A model generated the notes under the pieces. It saw nothing but the letters and a program-made list of their open reading frames with translations. It was not told where the DNA came from and did no database searches. Of a stretch of 55,127 nt of DNA, positions 1 through 8,530 are shown in pieces. Source of the stretch: JBGQBN01 sp041494805 (GTDB lineage: Bacteria; Acidobacteriota; Terriglobia; Terriglobales; Acidobacteriaceae); assembly GCA_041494805.1 (NCBI GenBank), contig JBGQBN010000023.1, positions 1-55,127 on the forward strand, in the 5' to 3' direction. The first letter of the stretch is position 1, and every line of letters starts with the position of its first letter. A program made the translations under genes and the position numbers.

Positions 1-50
1 CCCTCATGCGAACTTCCTTTCCGCGCGGTGCTACACTACGCCTCGTCTTT

Positions 51-890
51 ATGCCCATGCCTCACGCCAGCCCGGCCGGGCGGGTCGTCCGCTTTGGAGT
101 GTTCGAATTAGATCTGGCGGCGGGCGAGCTGCGCAAGAGCGGCGTGCGGATTCGCCTGCAGGAACAACCTTTCCAGCTGCTCGCACTCCTGCTGGAGCAG
201 CCCGGGGATGTAGTCACCCGTGAAGAGGTCCGGCGGAGGTTGTGGCCGTCGGACACCTTTGTTGACTTCGATCACAGTCTGAACACGGCTGTGAACAAGC
301 TGCGGGAGGCGCTGGGTGATTCCGCATCCAGTCCGCGCTATGTGGAGACGCTGGCCAAGCGCGGGTATCGGTTCCTGGCGCCGGTGGAGCGGGTGGAGAC
401 GTCCACCAGAGGGCAGGATTCCGCGCCGGCGGCTGCGATTGACCCCGAACTGGAAGTGCCCTCGCCCCATCGAGGTTTGACTCGTGGCTTGTTCGGGCTG
501 ATCCAGATCATGTATTTGATTTTCTATCTGGCGGCGCTTTTCCATCTGCAGCAGATCGACCAGGTTACGGACACGTTTCTGCCTGGTTGGGGCTCCTTTG
601 CCATTGTGGCGGCGGTATTGGTGACGGCGGGTGTGGGAATCCCGTTACGGTGTTATCTGCTCTCGGCGGACGCCTTTGACTACCAGCGGCTGGCGGAAAA
701 ATTCCTGCGACTGTTCCCGCTGATTCTGGCGCTTGACCAGTTGTGGGCGGCGGCGCCGTTCCTCATCGCTCAGAAGATCGGGTTTGGCGCGGCGTTCGCC
801 GCCACTGCGGCGCTCTTGTACGTGCCATTCTCGGAGAGGACATTGGTGCGGATGGCCTATTCCAGGACGCAGGTGGAGAATGCAAGGTGA
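51..890 (+). CDS. Winged-helix transcriptional regulator with C-terminal membrane domain
   Basis: The N-terminal ~95 residues form an OmpR/PhoB-type winged helix (Trans_reg_C): the segment from VVRFGVFELD to KRGYRFLAPV carries the recognition-helix pattern DHSLNTAVNKLREALGD. There is no receiver domain. About four hydrophobic segments follow after a Pro/Ala linker, so this is a CadC-like one-component regulator anchored in the inner membrane rather than a phospho-relay regulator. The frame is open back to position 6, but the conserved domain starts just after the ATGs at 51 and 57, so a start at 51 is preferred. Such wHTH proteins, often fused to TPR repeats or membrane helices, are abundant in Acidobacteria. 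The regulated genes and the signal are unknown. It converges on the TonB-like gene. Confidence 0.8.
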   Translation: MPMPHASPAGRVVRFGVFELDLAAGELRKSGVRIRLQEQPFQLLALLLEQPGDVVTREEVRRRLWPSDTFVDFDHSLNTAVNKLREALGDSASSPRYVETLAKRGYRFLAPVERVETSTRGQDSAPAAAIDPELEVPSPHRGLTRGLFGLIQIMYLIFYLAALFHLQQIDQVTDTFLPGWGSFAIVAAVLVTAGVGIPLRCYLLSADAFDYQRLAEKFLRLFPLILALDQLWAAAPFLIAQKIGFGAAFAATAALLYVPFSERTLVRMAYSRTQVENAR

Positions 891-917
891 GAGGCCCTGA
901 CGCGCTGGTGATCCATG

Positions 918-2024
918 CTACTGCAGATCTGTCTTGTCGGGATTGTAGAAGAAATGGAATCGTAACGCGAGGTACTGTCCGCCGAACTCCGTTGGCAACG
1001 GCGGGAAGGGATTGGAGGCAGTAATGCCTCCCCAGGCAGCGCGATCAAGGGCTACATCCCCCGAGCTCCCGGCGAGCGTCAGGCCGGCCACCTTGCCATC
1101 CTTCAGAATGGCGAACCCGATTGAGACCTTCCCCTTCTTCATGAGCGGCGCCCGCGCCGCCTCAGGAATGAGGTTGTACCAGTTCTCTCTGACATCGTGG
1201 AGTACGCGGGCCAGATAGGGGCCGAAATCCACACCCATGGTGTCGCTGAGCACGTCCAAGGGCCCGATTGCCTCAGCCGGTTGTCTACCCTGGCCGAAGC
1301 CGTAGTCGCCGCTGTCGCCACCATAGCCTCCGCGATTGGCGGCGGCAGCACGTACAGCTTGCTCAATCGCCGATCCCGGTGAGAGGTTGGGATTTCCGAA
1401 TGTGGGTTTGGGGTTTCCCCGGGGCGGAGTCTGCAGTCTTGCGACCTGGTTGGCGGGCGGTGGAGGCGCTGGTTGTGCCTGCTCTTCAGGTGCACTCTGT
1501 GCCGTGCCTGCGGGTGGTGTGGGCGGTTGCTGCTGCGCTGGAGGCGCGCTTACCCCAGGTGCCCCGGGACGCGCGCTATCGAGGATTTTCTTCAGTTCTT
1601 CGCGGTCAAGCTGGGGGGAGCGCGAAGTGGCGATGCGGTCTTTGTCGGAGATCGCATTTGTGTCCGGCCGTTTGGTGACCTTCTGCTCGTCGGGCGGCAA
1701 TTCCAGGTAGGTCAGTTCCTTCTGACGCATCCAGTCGGGAGCTGTGACGATCACCGTGGACTTGGGCAGAAACCGCGTGAATTTTGGCGAGTTGACGATC
1801 AGAATGACCAGCGTCAAGTGGACGACCACGGAGATCCAGAAAGCCTCGCGCAGGCGTGAGCGCGAGAGATCATCCTGCAGCTGGATCAGGAGGGCCGGCG
1901 CATCGTGCATCTCCCGGTAGGCCGATTCCCAGCGGCTTGGGTCGTATAGATCACCGCCGTCCGGACGCGAGACCGGATGCGCGGGAGGAGCTGGACTTCC
2001 CGGCGGGATTTGCGTTGTTGACAT
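918..2024 (-). CDS. TonB-family energy-transducer-like protein
   Basis: The protein has about 368 residues. A cytoplasmic N-terminus is followed by one membrane helix (roughly residues 65-80, WISVVVHLTLVILIV), a long Pro/Ala/Gln-rich periplasmic spacer (roughly 140-210), and a C-terminal TonB/TolA-like domain with the pattern GKVSIGFAILKDGKVAGLTL followed by ALDRAAWGGI. Known TonB/TolA proteins couple inner-membrane energy to outer-membrane receptors or envelope constriction. The long N-terminal cytoplasmic part is typical of Acidobacteria and Myxococcota variants. The ATG at 2024 is preferred over the in-frame GTG at 2033. No ExbB/ExbD partner is nearby, so the partner complex is unknown. 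Confidence 0.8.
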   Translation of the reverse strand: MSTTQIPPGSPAPPAHPVSRPDGGDLYDPSRWESAYREMHDAPALLIQLQDDLSRSRLREAFWISVVVHLTLVILIVNSPKFTRFLPKSTVIVTAPDWMRQKELTYLELPPDEQKVTKRPDTNAISDKDRIATSRSPQLDREELKKILDSARPGAPGVSAPPAQQQPPTPPAGTAQSAPEEQAQPAPPPPANQVARLQTPPRGNPKPTFGNPNLSPGSAIEQAVRAAAANRGGYGGDSGDYGFGQGRQPAEAIGPLDVLSDTMGVDFGPYLARVLHDVRENWYNLIPEAARAPLMKKGKVSIGFAILKDGKVAGLTLAGSSGDVALDRAAWGGITASNPFPPLPTEFGGQYLALRFHFFYNPDKTDLQ

Positions 2025-2153
2025 CAAAACCACGTATCTGATGATTAGACACGATCGGCGAGCATTAGTTGCTTCAGCCGGAAACTATCACTTACAAAAT
2101 TCCGTTTGTGAAATCCGCTGCGCGTCTGCGGCCAAGTACCTCTATTTTCGCAC

Positions 2154-2175
2154 CTTTCGCTGAAATCTGCGAAAG
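2154..2175. other. Short perfect stem-loop in the 2025-2275 intergenic region
   Basis: A 7-bp perfect inverted repeat, CTTTCGC / GCGAAAG, with an 8-nt loop lies between the TonB-like gene and the dehydrogenase, both on the minus strand. There is no T-run on either side, so it is not a canonical terminator. It could be part of the TonB gene leader. Nothing else is recognised in this 251-bp gap. Confidence 0.35.
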
Positions 2176-2275
2176 CCTGAAGGGGCAAAGACTTATGGGT
2201 CGCATCCAGACTGTCAATTGCCCGGCACGGGCGCCTTGTCAGGTTTACAAAAGTTGACAATGGGAGGCGGGCTGA

Positions 2276-3289
2276 TCAGCCGCGCAGCCTGTCCAGGTGG
2301 ATCTTGGCCCCATGCTCGCGGATGGCGGCGACGATGTCGAGCGCCACGGCCAGAGCGCGCCGTCCGTCCGCCAGAGAAACCAGGGGTTGGGAACGCCGGC
2401 GCACCGATTCCAGGAATGATTTCAACTCGGCGTGCAGAGGCTCCTCGGCGACTACAGGAGGCTTCAACACCTTGATCTGGGGATTGGCGGAGGGAGCTCC
2501 GGAGATCTCGCCCTCCGGGCCGACACTGAACAGGAGAACGTCTTGCCGGCCGTAGTCCAGGGAAACATATTGCTGGGGCTGGAAGAAGCGGAGCTTGCGC
2601 ACCCGCTCGGTCGAGACCCGGCTGGCGGTGAAGTTGGCCACGCAGCCGGATTCGAATTCCATGCGCACGTTGGCGATGTCCACTTTGCCGGAAAGAATGG
2701 GCAGGCCGACGGCTCGAATTTCCTTGACCGGAGAATTCACCAACGAGAGCACGACGTCCAAGTCATGGATCATCAGGTCGAGAACGACATCCACGTCGAG
2801 CGAGCGGGGCGTGAACACGCTCAGCCGGTGTACTTCGAAAAACATCGGCTGGGTAACCAGCGGGATAGTCGCGCGCACCGCCGGATTGAATCTCTCCAGA
2901 TGACCCACTTGGGCGATCCGTCGGAAGTGTTGTGCCAACCGGACCAGTTCGTCGGCCTCCGCTAGCGAGGTAGCCAGGGGCTTTTCAAGCAGGACGTCGA
3001 TGCCCGCTTCCATCAGGGCCCGGGCGATCTCGAGATGGTGGACAGTCGGCACGGCCACAGAAGCGGCTTGGACCTCGCTGTGAGTCGTAATGAGCTGTTC
3101 GATAGAGCCGAAGCTCCGACACCCGAACTCACGCGCGACCGTGTCCGCCCGGGCCAGGTCAGGATCCAATACCCCAACCAGCCTGACGGCTTCGCCCTGC
3201 TGTTCAAGCTGGTGATACACGCGGGCGTGGTTGCGTCCGAAAGCGCCCACACCAATGACGGCGACGTTAATCGGGTGCTGGGTTGTCAG
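2276..3289 (-). CDS. Gfo/Idh/MocA-family NAD(P)-dependent dehydrogenase, GnnA-like candidate
   Basis: This is an N-terminal Rossmann fold plus the Gfo/Idh/MocA C-terminal domain, with the family EKP motif (VLLEKPLA) and a catalytic DLMIHDLD segment. A conventional GTG start at 3250 would cut the dinucleotide-binding loop. The upstream in-frame codons encode INVAVIGVGAFGRNHA, so translation probably begins at a non-ATG codon, CTG at 3289 being the furthest candidate after an in-frame TGA; there is no strong ribosome site. Its position on the same strand as lpxI, lpxA and fabZ recalls GnnA, the UDP-GlcNAc 3-dehydrogenase that with GnnB makes the 3-amino sugar of some lipid A. No GnnB-type aminotransferase is in the window, so that role is inference. 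Confidence 0.82.
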   Translation of the reverse strand: MTTQHPINVAVIGVGAFGRNHARVYHQLEQQGEAVRLVGVLDPDLARADTVAREFGCRSFGSIEQLITTHSEVQAASVAVPTVHHLEIARALMEAGIDVLLEKPLATSLAEADELVRLAQHFRRIAQVGHLERFNPAVRATIPLVTQPMFFEVHRLSVFTPRSLDVDVVLDLMIHDLDVVLSLVNSPVKEIRAVGLPILSGKVDIANVRMEFESGCVANFTASRVSTERVRKLRFFQPQQYVSLDYGRQDVLLFSVGPEGEISGAPSANPQIKVLKPPVVAEEPLHAELKSFLESVRRRSQPLVSLADGRRALAVALDIVAAIREHGAKIHLDRLRG

Positions 3290-3379
3290 GTTTCAGTTCT
3301 CGGCAACGGAATCGACGCTTGATTTAACCACAAACGGGCCAGAAGGGAGAGGTTTTGCCGAACGCGTTCAGCACTCGAT

Positions 3380-3847
3380 TCATTTGAACTTCTTTAGTAA
3401 CCCGATCTGACCGGCGTGGTAGAGCTCGTGTTGCACGACCCCACTGAACATGTAATAGAAAGTGTAATAATCCTGCGTCTTGCCCGGAACTGGGTCCTGC
3501 AGGCGCGAGTCCGGAAAGGCAGCCACGGCCTTCACCAGGGCAGTGTGAGTCTGCTTCACGCTTTCGAGAGTCTTGCGCCAGGCGGCCTCACTTGTGTCTT
3601 GGACCGGCGGAAAGTTCTGTGCGTCCGACAAGGCTACGGCCGTCCCGCCAATACGGCACAAAACCACGCCATCCCAAGCCGCGATGTGCAAGAGGAGCTC
3701 CCAGATACTGTGAGCGTTCTTGATCGGCCGCGCTGCGGCGGTTGCAGCGTTGACGTCAGCGAGGAGTTCCAGTACGGAGTCGCCGTGCCAGGCATCTCCA
3801 TCGAAGGCGCGGCGGATTTGGTCAGCGAGACGAGCAGTCTGGGACAT
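3380..3847 (-). CDS. DinB-family protein
   Basis: The protein has about 155 residues from the ATG at 3847, which has a GGAG ribosome site a few bases upstream; the frame is open to 3928 but that extension is not conserved-looking. It matches the four-helix DinB/YfiT-like fold. The expected metal-binding histidines sit in WELLLHIAAWD and in the C-terminal VVQHELYHAGQIGLL, which has the characteristic HxxxH. Members bind a divalent metal, and some act as thiol-dependent transferases; the substrate here is unknown. It lies between the dehydrogenase and the divergently transcribed higBA pair. Confidence 0.8.
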   Translation of the reverse strand: MSQTARLADQIRRAFDGDAWHGDSVLELLADVNAATAAARPIKNAHSIWELLLHIAAWDGVVLCRIGGTAVALSDAQNFPPVQDTSEAAWRKTLESVKQTHTALVKAVAAFPDSRLQDPVPGKTQDYYTFYYMFSGVVQHELYHAGQIGLLKKFK

Positions 3848-4000
3848 GAATTGCTCCAGCGGAAGTCGGTTTGCGAAGTAATAGATTCTACGCGGGCCGG
3901 GGAAAGATGCAATTTTCGACGAAGACACTCCAGTCTTGGCATGATGTCATAATCAAAATAATATACATAAATACACGGTACCCATGTATACTTATGGTCG

Positions 4001-4291
4001 GTGATTGTCTCGTTCGGCGACAAGACGACAGCGGACATCTATCACGGACGGGACACGAAGGCTGCTCGCAAGGTTTCGAGACAGCTGTGGGAGAGGATTC
4101 AGGGCAAGCTGGATTTAGTGAACGCCGCAACTTCCCTGGAGGATTTGCGAGCTCCCCCTTCGAACCGGCTGGAAAAACTGCGCGGCGGTCTGGAAGGCTT
4201 TTGCAGCATTCGAATAAATGACCAGTACCGGCTTGTCTTTCGCTTCGAAAATGGCAATTGCCGTGACATCAGATGCACTGACTATCACTAG
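4001..4291 (+). CDS. higB: HigB-type toxin (RelE superfamily mRNA interferase)
   Basis: A 96-residue protein with the hallmarks of HigB (plasmid maintenance killer family): an N-terminal SFGDKTTADIYHG, central SLEDLRAPPSNRLEKLRG, and C-terminal FCSIRINDQYRLVFRF with the final TDYH. The family cleaves mRNA on the ribosome. Translation starts at GTG 4001. The upstream 60 bp is strongly AT-rich compared with its surroundings and contains TATACT at 3987-3992, so the promoter and autoregulatory operator probably lie there, with little or no 5' leader. The antitoxin follows after 14 bp, giving the toxin-first order usual for higBA. Confidence 0.88.
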   Translation: MIVSFGDKTTADIYHGRDTKAARKVSRQLWERIQGKLDLVNAATSLEDLRAPPSNRLEKLRGGLEGFCSIRINDQYRLVFRFENGNCRDIRCTDYH

Positions 4292-4305
4292 GAAAGGAAT
4301 ACCTC

Positions 4306-4632
4306 ATGTTGCCTGGCCAACGGGTCACGATGCATCCGGGAGAAGTCCTGTTGAAGGAGTTCCTCGAGCCGCTTGGGCTAACGCAGGCGAGGCTGGCGAG
4401 AGCGATCGGCGTTCCCCAGAACCGGGTCAATGAACTGGTTCGGGGGAAGCGAGGCATTACGCCGGAAACTGCTTTGCTGCTGTCGGAGTACTTTCGGAAT
4501 TCAGCAGAGTTCTGGATGAATTTGCAATCAGCCCACGACCTGACCAAGGCGAGAATGCAAAGAAAGCCTTCGGCGTCACTGAGGGGCCGTCCCAAGGTCA
4601 GGGACCGCGCGGGTTCAGCAAGCGCGGACTAA
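4306..4632 (+). CDS. higA: HigA-type antitoxin (Xre-family HTH)
   Basis: A 108-residue protein with a helix-turn-helix in LTQARLARAIGVPQNRVNELVRGKRGI and the HigA/VapI-family signature MHPGEVLLKEFLEPLGL near the start. The C-terminal EYFRNSAEFWMNLQ segment is also typical of HigA. An AGGAAAGGA ribosome site overlaps the end of higB. HigA neutralises HigB and represses the operon. The gene ends 11 bp before the convergent lpxI stop. A small tandem duplication (CGCGGACTAA twice within 4623-4648) covers both stop codons. Confidence 0.9.
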   Translation: MLPGQRVTMHPGEVLLKEFLEPLGLTQARLARAIGVPQNRVNELVRGKRGITPETALLLSEYFRNSAEFWMNLQSAHDLTKARMQRKPSASLRGRPKVRDRAGSASAD

Positions 4633-4643
4633 CCAGACGCGGA

Positions 4644-5495
4644 CTAATCAGGATCCGCACAGATGGCTATATCGGCCCCGTCGGCAGCGTCGGCAATCGC
4701 GTCCCCTTCCAGCAACAAGCACTTCCCGGCATCCAGAGCCAGGCAGGTAGCTCCCACCTTGCGCATTACTTCGATCGTCTTCACTCCCACGACCGGAACG
4801 TCGAAGCGCATGTCCTGATTCGGCTTGGCGATTTTAACCACAGTCAGGGCACGACTCAGCGTCGAGGGACCAGACACGAGCGAAGCCATGATCTGCCCGG
4901 CGCGTTCGATGGTGGCGTCGGTGCCCTCCATGGCCTCCACGGCCACGCAGGCGGCCTCGGCAACCACCACGGTCTGGCCGATGTCGTACTGGGCCAGATG
5001 ACAGGCGACGGCGCGTCCGTAATCGATGTCTTTTCTCTCTTGTTCTGTCGGACCGCGCTTGGTCAAGACGCCTGGCTTGGTGAGCAGAGGCTCGAGAAAG
5101 GATGTGGAGTTCTCCAGCGTGATGCCTTCGTCAGCGAGAACTTTGGCCACGGCGCCGAGCAGAGCGTCGGTGTTCCGAGTACGCAGGGAAAGCAGCAGCT
5201 TGGCCAATCGCCAGTCGGGCCGGATGCTGGAAAATATTTGCTTGTGCTTCACCTGCCCCGCCATGACGGCACGTCGCACGCCCTCTTTCTTGAAAGTCTC
5301 GATCAACTTGGAAAGCTCGCCCAGCGACAGCCAGTGAACAGCAGCGGCGCCGTGTGACTCGATCTCAGGGAAAGTTTCTTCCTTAATGGCAGCGACAATC
5401 ACGGCGAGGCCCTGAGCGCGGGCGGCGTCCAGGACCAAGAACGGGAAGCGGCCGTTACCAGCGATGAGACCGAGCTTGTCCTTGCTGTGAGGCAT
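4644..5495 (-). CDS. lpxI: UDP-2,3-diacylglucosamine pyrophosphatase LpxI
   Basis: The 283-residue protein matches LpxI (formerly DUF1009) in length and motifs: N-terminal KLGLIAGNGRFPFLVLDAAR, central GVRRAVMAGQVKH, then GPTEQERKDIDYG and the C-terminal MRFDVPVVGVKTIEVM with LEGDAIADAADG. LpxI hydrolyses UDP-2,3-diacyl-GlcN to lipid X and UMP in the cytoplasm and replaces LpxH in many non-enteric Gram-negatives. It follows lpxA by 69 bp on the same strand and is probably in one operon with fabZ-lpxA. Confidence 0.93.
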   Translation of the reverse strand: MPHSKDKLGLIAGNGRFPFLVLDAARAQGLAVIVAAIKEETFPEIESHGAAAVHWLSLGELSKLIETFKKEGVRRAVMAGQVKHKQIFSSIRPDWRLAKLLLSLRTRNTDALLGAVAKVLADEGITLENSTSFLEPLLTKPGVLTKRGPTEQERKDIDYGRAVACHLAQYDIGQTVVVAEAACVAVEAMEGTDATIERAGQIMASLVSGPSTLSRALTVVKIAKPNQDMRFDVPVVGVKTIEVMRKVGATCLALDAGKCLLLEGDAIADAADGADIAICADPD

Positions 5496-5564
5496 TGCCA
5501 GTCAGTGTAAACGAAACCACGGAGGGCGAAGATCGACATGCGGTCACCGGGCTACAAGCGGCTG

Positions 5565-6395
5565 CTATTTGATTACTCCCCGCTCTGATTCTTCGACAAA
5601 ACGGATCAGCATTTCCGCATCTTCCCCGCGATCCGGTTCCGATTTCAGTTTCTCCAGCGCCTGCGTGGTATTGAGCTTGGAGGCGAGCAGGATCTTGTAG
5701 GCATGGTGAATTTTCCGAATACGCTCCTTGCTGAAGCCGCGGCGCTCCAGACCCACAGCATTCAGGCCGTAGGCACGGGCATCTCGGGCCGCGACCGTCT
5801 TGGAAAAGGGAAGAACATCTTTGGTGATCATCGTGCCGCCGCCAATATACGAGTGCGCGCCGACACGAACGAATTGGTGCACAGCGCCGAGCGCGCCCAC
5901 TGCGGCCCAGTCTTCGACCGTCACGTGCCCACCCAGAGTTGCCGCGTTGGCCAGAAGCACGCGGTCCCCAACGACACAATCGTGACCTACGTGGGCATAA
6001 GCCATGAGCAGCGTGTAGTTTCCCACCCGGGTCAGTCCACCGCCTTTGGCGGTCCCGCGGTTAATGGTGACAAATTCGCGTATTTCGTTGTGGTCGCCGA
6101 TCTCCAGACGTGTGGGCTCGCCGGCATAAGTCAGGTCTTGTGGTGCCATGCCGATGGAGCAAAATGGAAAAAAGCCATTGTCGGCGCCGATTTTAGTGAT
6201 GCCCTCGACGCAGACGTGCGAAACCAGGTGGCACCCTTCTCCCAATTCGACGTCCGGCCCAATCACACAGTACGGCCCGATCTTGCAGGAGGGATGGACT
6301 TTGGCGCGCGGATCAATGATGGCCGTCGGGTGGATGCTCATGGAAGATTGAGTCATTGAATCATTTGTGGATTGACTCATTGCAACGCGTGTCAC
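5565..6395 (-). CDS. lpxA: UDP-N-acetylglucosamine acyltransferase LpxA
   Basis: Left-handed beta-helix hexapeptide protein, about 258 residues from the conserved MSIHPTAIIDPRAK (ATG at 6341). The catalytic His motif AYAHVGHDC is present, as is the C-terminal helical part (GLERRGFSKERIRKIHHAYK). It adds the first 3-acyl chain of lipid A to UDP-GlcNAc. The frame is open to a GTG at 6395 that overlaps the fabZ stop (GTGA), so either translational coupling from there or initiation at 6341 is possible; the 18 extra residues are a low-complexity Ser/Thr stretch without counterpart in the family. If the dehydrogenase at 2276 is GnnA, this LpxA might use the 3-amino sugar, but that cannot be decided here. 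Confidence 0.94.
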   Translation of the reverse strand: MTRVAMSQSTNDSMTQSSMSIHPTAIIDPRAKVHPSCKIGPYCVIGPDVELGEGCHLVSHVCVEGITKIGADNGFFPFCSIGMAPQDLTYAGEPTRLEIGDHNEIREFVTINRGTAKGGGLTRVGNYTLLMAYAHVGHDCVVGDRVLLANAATLGGHVTVEDWAAVGALGAVHQFVRVGAHSYIGGGTMITKDVLPFSKTVAARDARAYGLNAVGLERRGFSKERIRKIHHAYKILLASKLNTTQALEKLKSEPDRGEDAEMLIRFVEESERGVIK

Positions 6396-6949
6396 GGATT
6401 CGCTTCATTCTCCGCGCTATCGGACGAGCCACCCCGTCCACGGGCACTGTCCACAAGCTGGCAACTGACGATGGCTTCGGCTACACGTTTGTCGCCGACG
6501 TAGGCCTTGCCCTCCATGCGCACGGCAATGCTGCGTGCCGTTTCGTGCCAGGTCTTCACTTCAACTTCGAGCCGTAACTGGTCACCCGGTACCACGGGAC
6601 GGCGGAAGCGGGCTTTCTCGATACCCGTAAAAACCATCAACTTGTCGCTGCGATCTTCCACCTCGGTGAGCAGCAACGCGCCCCCAGCCTGGGCGATGGC
6701 TTCCACGATCAGCACGCCGGGCATGATGGGCTGGCCAGGAAAGTGCCCCGCAAAAAAGGGCTCATTAATGGTGACGTTCTTGATGGCCACGATGCGCTGC
6801 TTGCGCGTGAGGTCAATCACGCGATCGATCAGCAGGAAGGGAAAGCGATGCGGCAGAATGCGAAAGATGTCGTTGATGTCCAGCGTCGTTTTGTCCGGCG
6901 CCGGGGCTTCGGTTGGAGGGTGAGCAGTATCGGTCATTGCTGATCTCAT
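6392..6949 (-). CDS. fabZ: 3-hydroxyacyl-ACP dehydratase FabZ
   Basis: Hot-dog fold dehydratase with both catalytic elements: His in ILPHRFPFLLID and Glu in MPGVLIVEAIAQAGG, plus NEPFFAGHFPGQPIMPG. It dehydrates 3-hydroxyacyl-ACP in type II fatty acid synthesis and competes with LpxA for the same substrate, which explains the common fabZ-lpxA pairing. The N- and C-terminal ~25 residues are extra, Pro/Ala- or Gly/Ser-rich and probably disordered. The ATG at 6937 is an alternative start. It is divergent from the M20 peptidase across a 56-bp gap that contains TATACT at 6963-6968. Confidence 0.94.
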   Translation of the reverse strand: MRSAMTDTAHPPTEAPAPDKTTLDINDIFRILPHRFPFLLIDRVIDLTRKQRIVAIKNVTINEPFFAGHFPGQPIMPGVLIVEAIAQAGGALLLTEVEDRSDKLMVFTGIEKARFRRPVVPGDQLRLEVEVKTWHETARSIAVRMEGKAYVGDKRVAEAIVSCQLVDSARGRGGSSDSAENEANP

Positions 6950-7005
6950 TAAGCGCGAAGATTATACTGTACCGCGACTCAGCGATTCTTAGCACAAGGA
7001 AACAA

Positions 7006-8196
7006 ATGAGGAAAGTCAGGCAAAAGGCTCAATCCGCCCAGGCCGCACCGGCAGAGTTCGCGAAGCGCTTGCGCTATTTCGACGATCGGAAGAGTGACAT
7101 CGTCGAAACCCTCCGCCAATTGGTGGAAATTGAGTCACCCAGTGACAACAAGCAGGCCGTGGACCGGCTGAGCGCATTGCTTGCCGGCAGGTTCGAGGGG
7201 CTCGGTGGACATGCCAAGTTTCATCGCGCGCAAGAATTCGGCGACCACTTGCAAGTGGATTTCGCCGGCCAAGGCGGCGGCAAGCCGGTGTTGCTGCTGG
7301 GACACTACGACACCGTGTACCCGCTGGACACGCTCGCAACCATGCCCTGCCGCATAGCTGACGGACGCTTGTGGGGACCCGGGTCGCTGGATATGAAATC
7401 GGGCATTGCCTTGATGCTGCACACTCTTGAGGCGCTTCGCGCCTGGCACAGCGACCGCTTGCCGCGCGCGGTGACGGTCCTGCTGGTTTCGGATGAGGAG
7501 GTAGGCAGCGATTCTTCCCGCTCCATCACGGAAAGCCTTGCGAAAAAATCCGCAGCGGTGCTGGTGCTCGAGCCGTCCTACGGATTACGCGGAGCGGTGA
7601 AAACCGCCCGGAAGGGGGTAGGAGAATATACCCTCAAGGTCACCGGGAAGGCGGCACATTCGGGACTGGATTTTGAAAAAGGCGAGAGCGCGATAGTCGA
7701 GCTGGCACGGCAGATCGTGGAGATTACGAAGCTGATTGATCTGAAGCGGGGGCTTACGCTGAACGTGGGCCTGGTCCAGGGCGGCACACGCGTGAACGTG
7801 ATTCCCGCCGAGGCGACAGCAATGCTGGATGTGCGCATCGCGCGCATGAAAGATGCCGCCGGGATCGACCGCAAGCTGCGTTCGTTAAGGCCGTTCAATC
7901 GCAAATGCAGGCTGGTGGTCAGCGGCGGGGTGAACCGTCCACCCATGGAGCGTACCGCGGGCGTGGCTGCGCTTTACCAGACTGCGTCCGAAATCGCGAA
8001 GCAGTTGGGCTGGAAGCTCGAGGAAGCGGCCGTGGGCGGTGGCTCGGACGGAAACTTTACCGCCGGGTTAGGGATTCCTACGCTGGACGGGCTGGGAGGA
8101 GTGGGCGAAGGCGCGCATGCACCGCATGAGTCCATCCTGATTTCAGAGCTGCCGAGGCGGGCGGCGCTGTTGGCGGGATTGATCGAAAGGGCATAG
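7006..8196 (+). CDS. M20-family metallopeptidase (carboxypeptidase G2/ArgE-like)
   Basis: About 396 residues from ATG 7006, preceded by AAGGA. Di-zinc ligands of the M20 fold are all visible: His in LLLGHYDTVYP, Asp in GSLDMKSG, the catalytic/ligand pair in SDEEVGSD, Glu in LEPSYG and the last His in HAPHESI. The lid domain with the TGKAAHSG motif is present. It is predicted to cleave a C-terminal Glu-like residue or an N-acyl amino acid; the exact substrate cannot be told. There is no signal peptide. The frame is open back to 6913, but that extension would overlap the fabZ start region. Confidence 0.88.
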   Translation: MRKVRQKAQSAQAAPAEFAKRLRYFDDRKSDIVETLRQLVEIESPSDNKQAVDRLSALLAGRFEGLGGHAKFHRAQEFGDHLQVDFAGQGGGKPVLLLGHYDTVYPLDTLATMPCRIADGRLWGPGSLDMKSGIALMLHTLEALRAWHSDRLPRAVTVLLVSDEEVGSDSSRSITESLAKKSAAVLVLEPSYGLRGAVKTARKGVGEYTLKVTGKAAHSGLDFEKGESAIVELARQIVEITKLIDLKRGLTLNVGLVQGGTRVNVIPAEATAMLDVRIARMKDAAGIDRKLRSLRPFNRKCRLVVSGGVNRPPMERTAGVAALYQTASEIAKQLGWKLEEAAVGGGSDGNFTAGLGIPTLDGLGGVGEGAHAPHESILISELPRRAALLAGLIERA

Positions 8197-8323
8197 GTTA
8201 TGGCCTTACTTTCCCGGGTTTTGACTCCGGGGTGGTGCTGGCCTAGAATTCCTACAGGGGTAACGATGCGAGTTGAAGGTTACTCGCAGGAGCGCTTGGG
8301 GAACCCCGCGGAGGTTATTTAAC

Positions 8324-8494
8324 ATGTTTGGTGGCAAAGTGGGTCCCATGGAACTCCTGGTTCTTCTGGCCATCGCGCTCCTGATCTTTGGCCCCAGCAA
8401 GCTGGCTGACCTGGGCAAGGGTCTGGGCGAGGGCATCAAGAACTTCAAGTCATCGATGAAGGACGGCGAGCAGGGGCCAGAGAAGAAGTCGTAG
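8324..8494 (+). CDS. tatA: Sec-independent translocase component TatA
   Basis: A 56-residue protein with the TatA/E plan: short N-terminus ending in GPMELLVLLAIALLIFG (transmembrane helix with the conserved Phe-Gly-Pro hinge), then the amphipathic helix LADLGKGLGEGIKNFKSS and a charged tail. The ATG at 8324 has a GGAGG ribosome site. TatA oligomers form the pore for folded proteins carrying twin-arginine signals. No tatC is present in this window, so the other subunits are elsewhere. Confidence 0.92.
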   Translation: MFGGKVGPMELLVLLAIALLIFGPSKLADLGKGLGEGIKNFKSSMKDGEQGPEKKS

Positions 8495-8530
8495 TCACCT
8501 ACCGGAAAGGCGTAGCTCGCTCGTCTGGGT

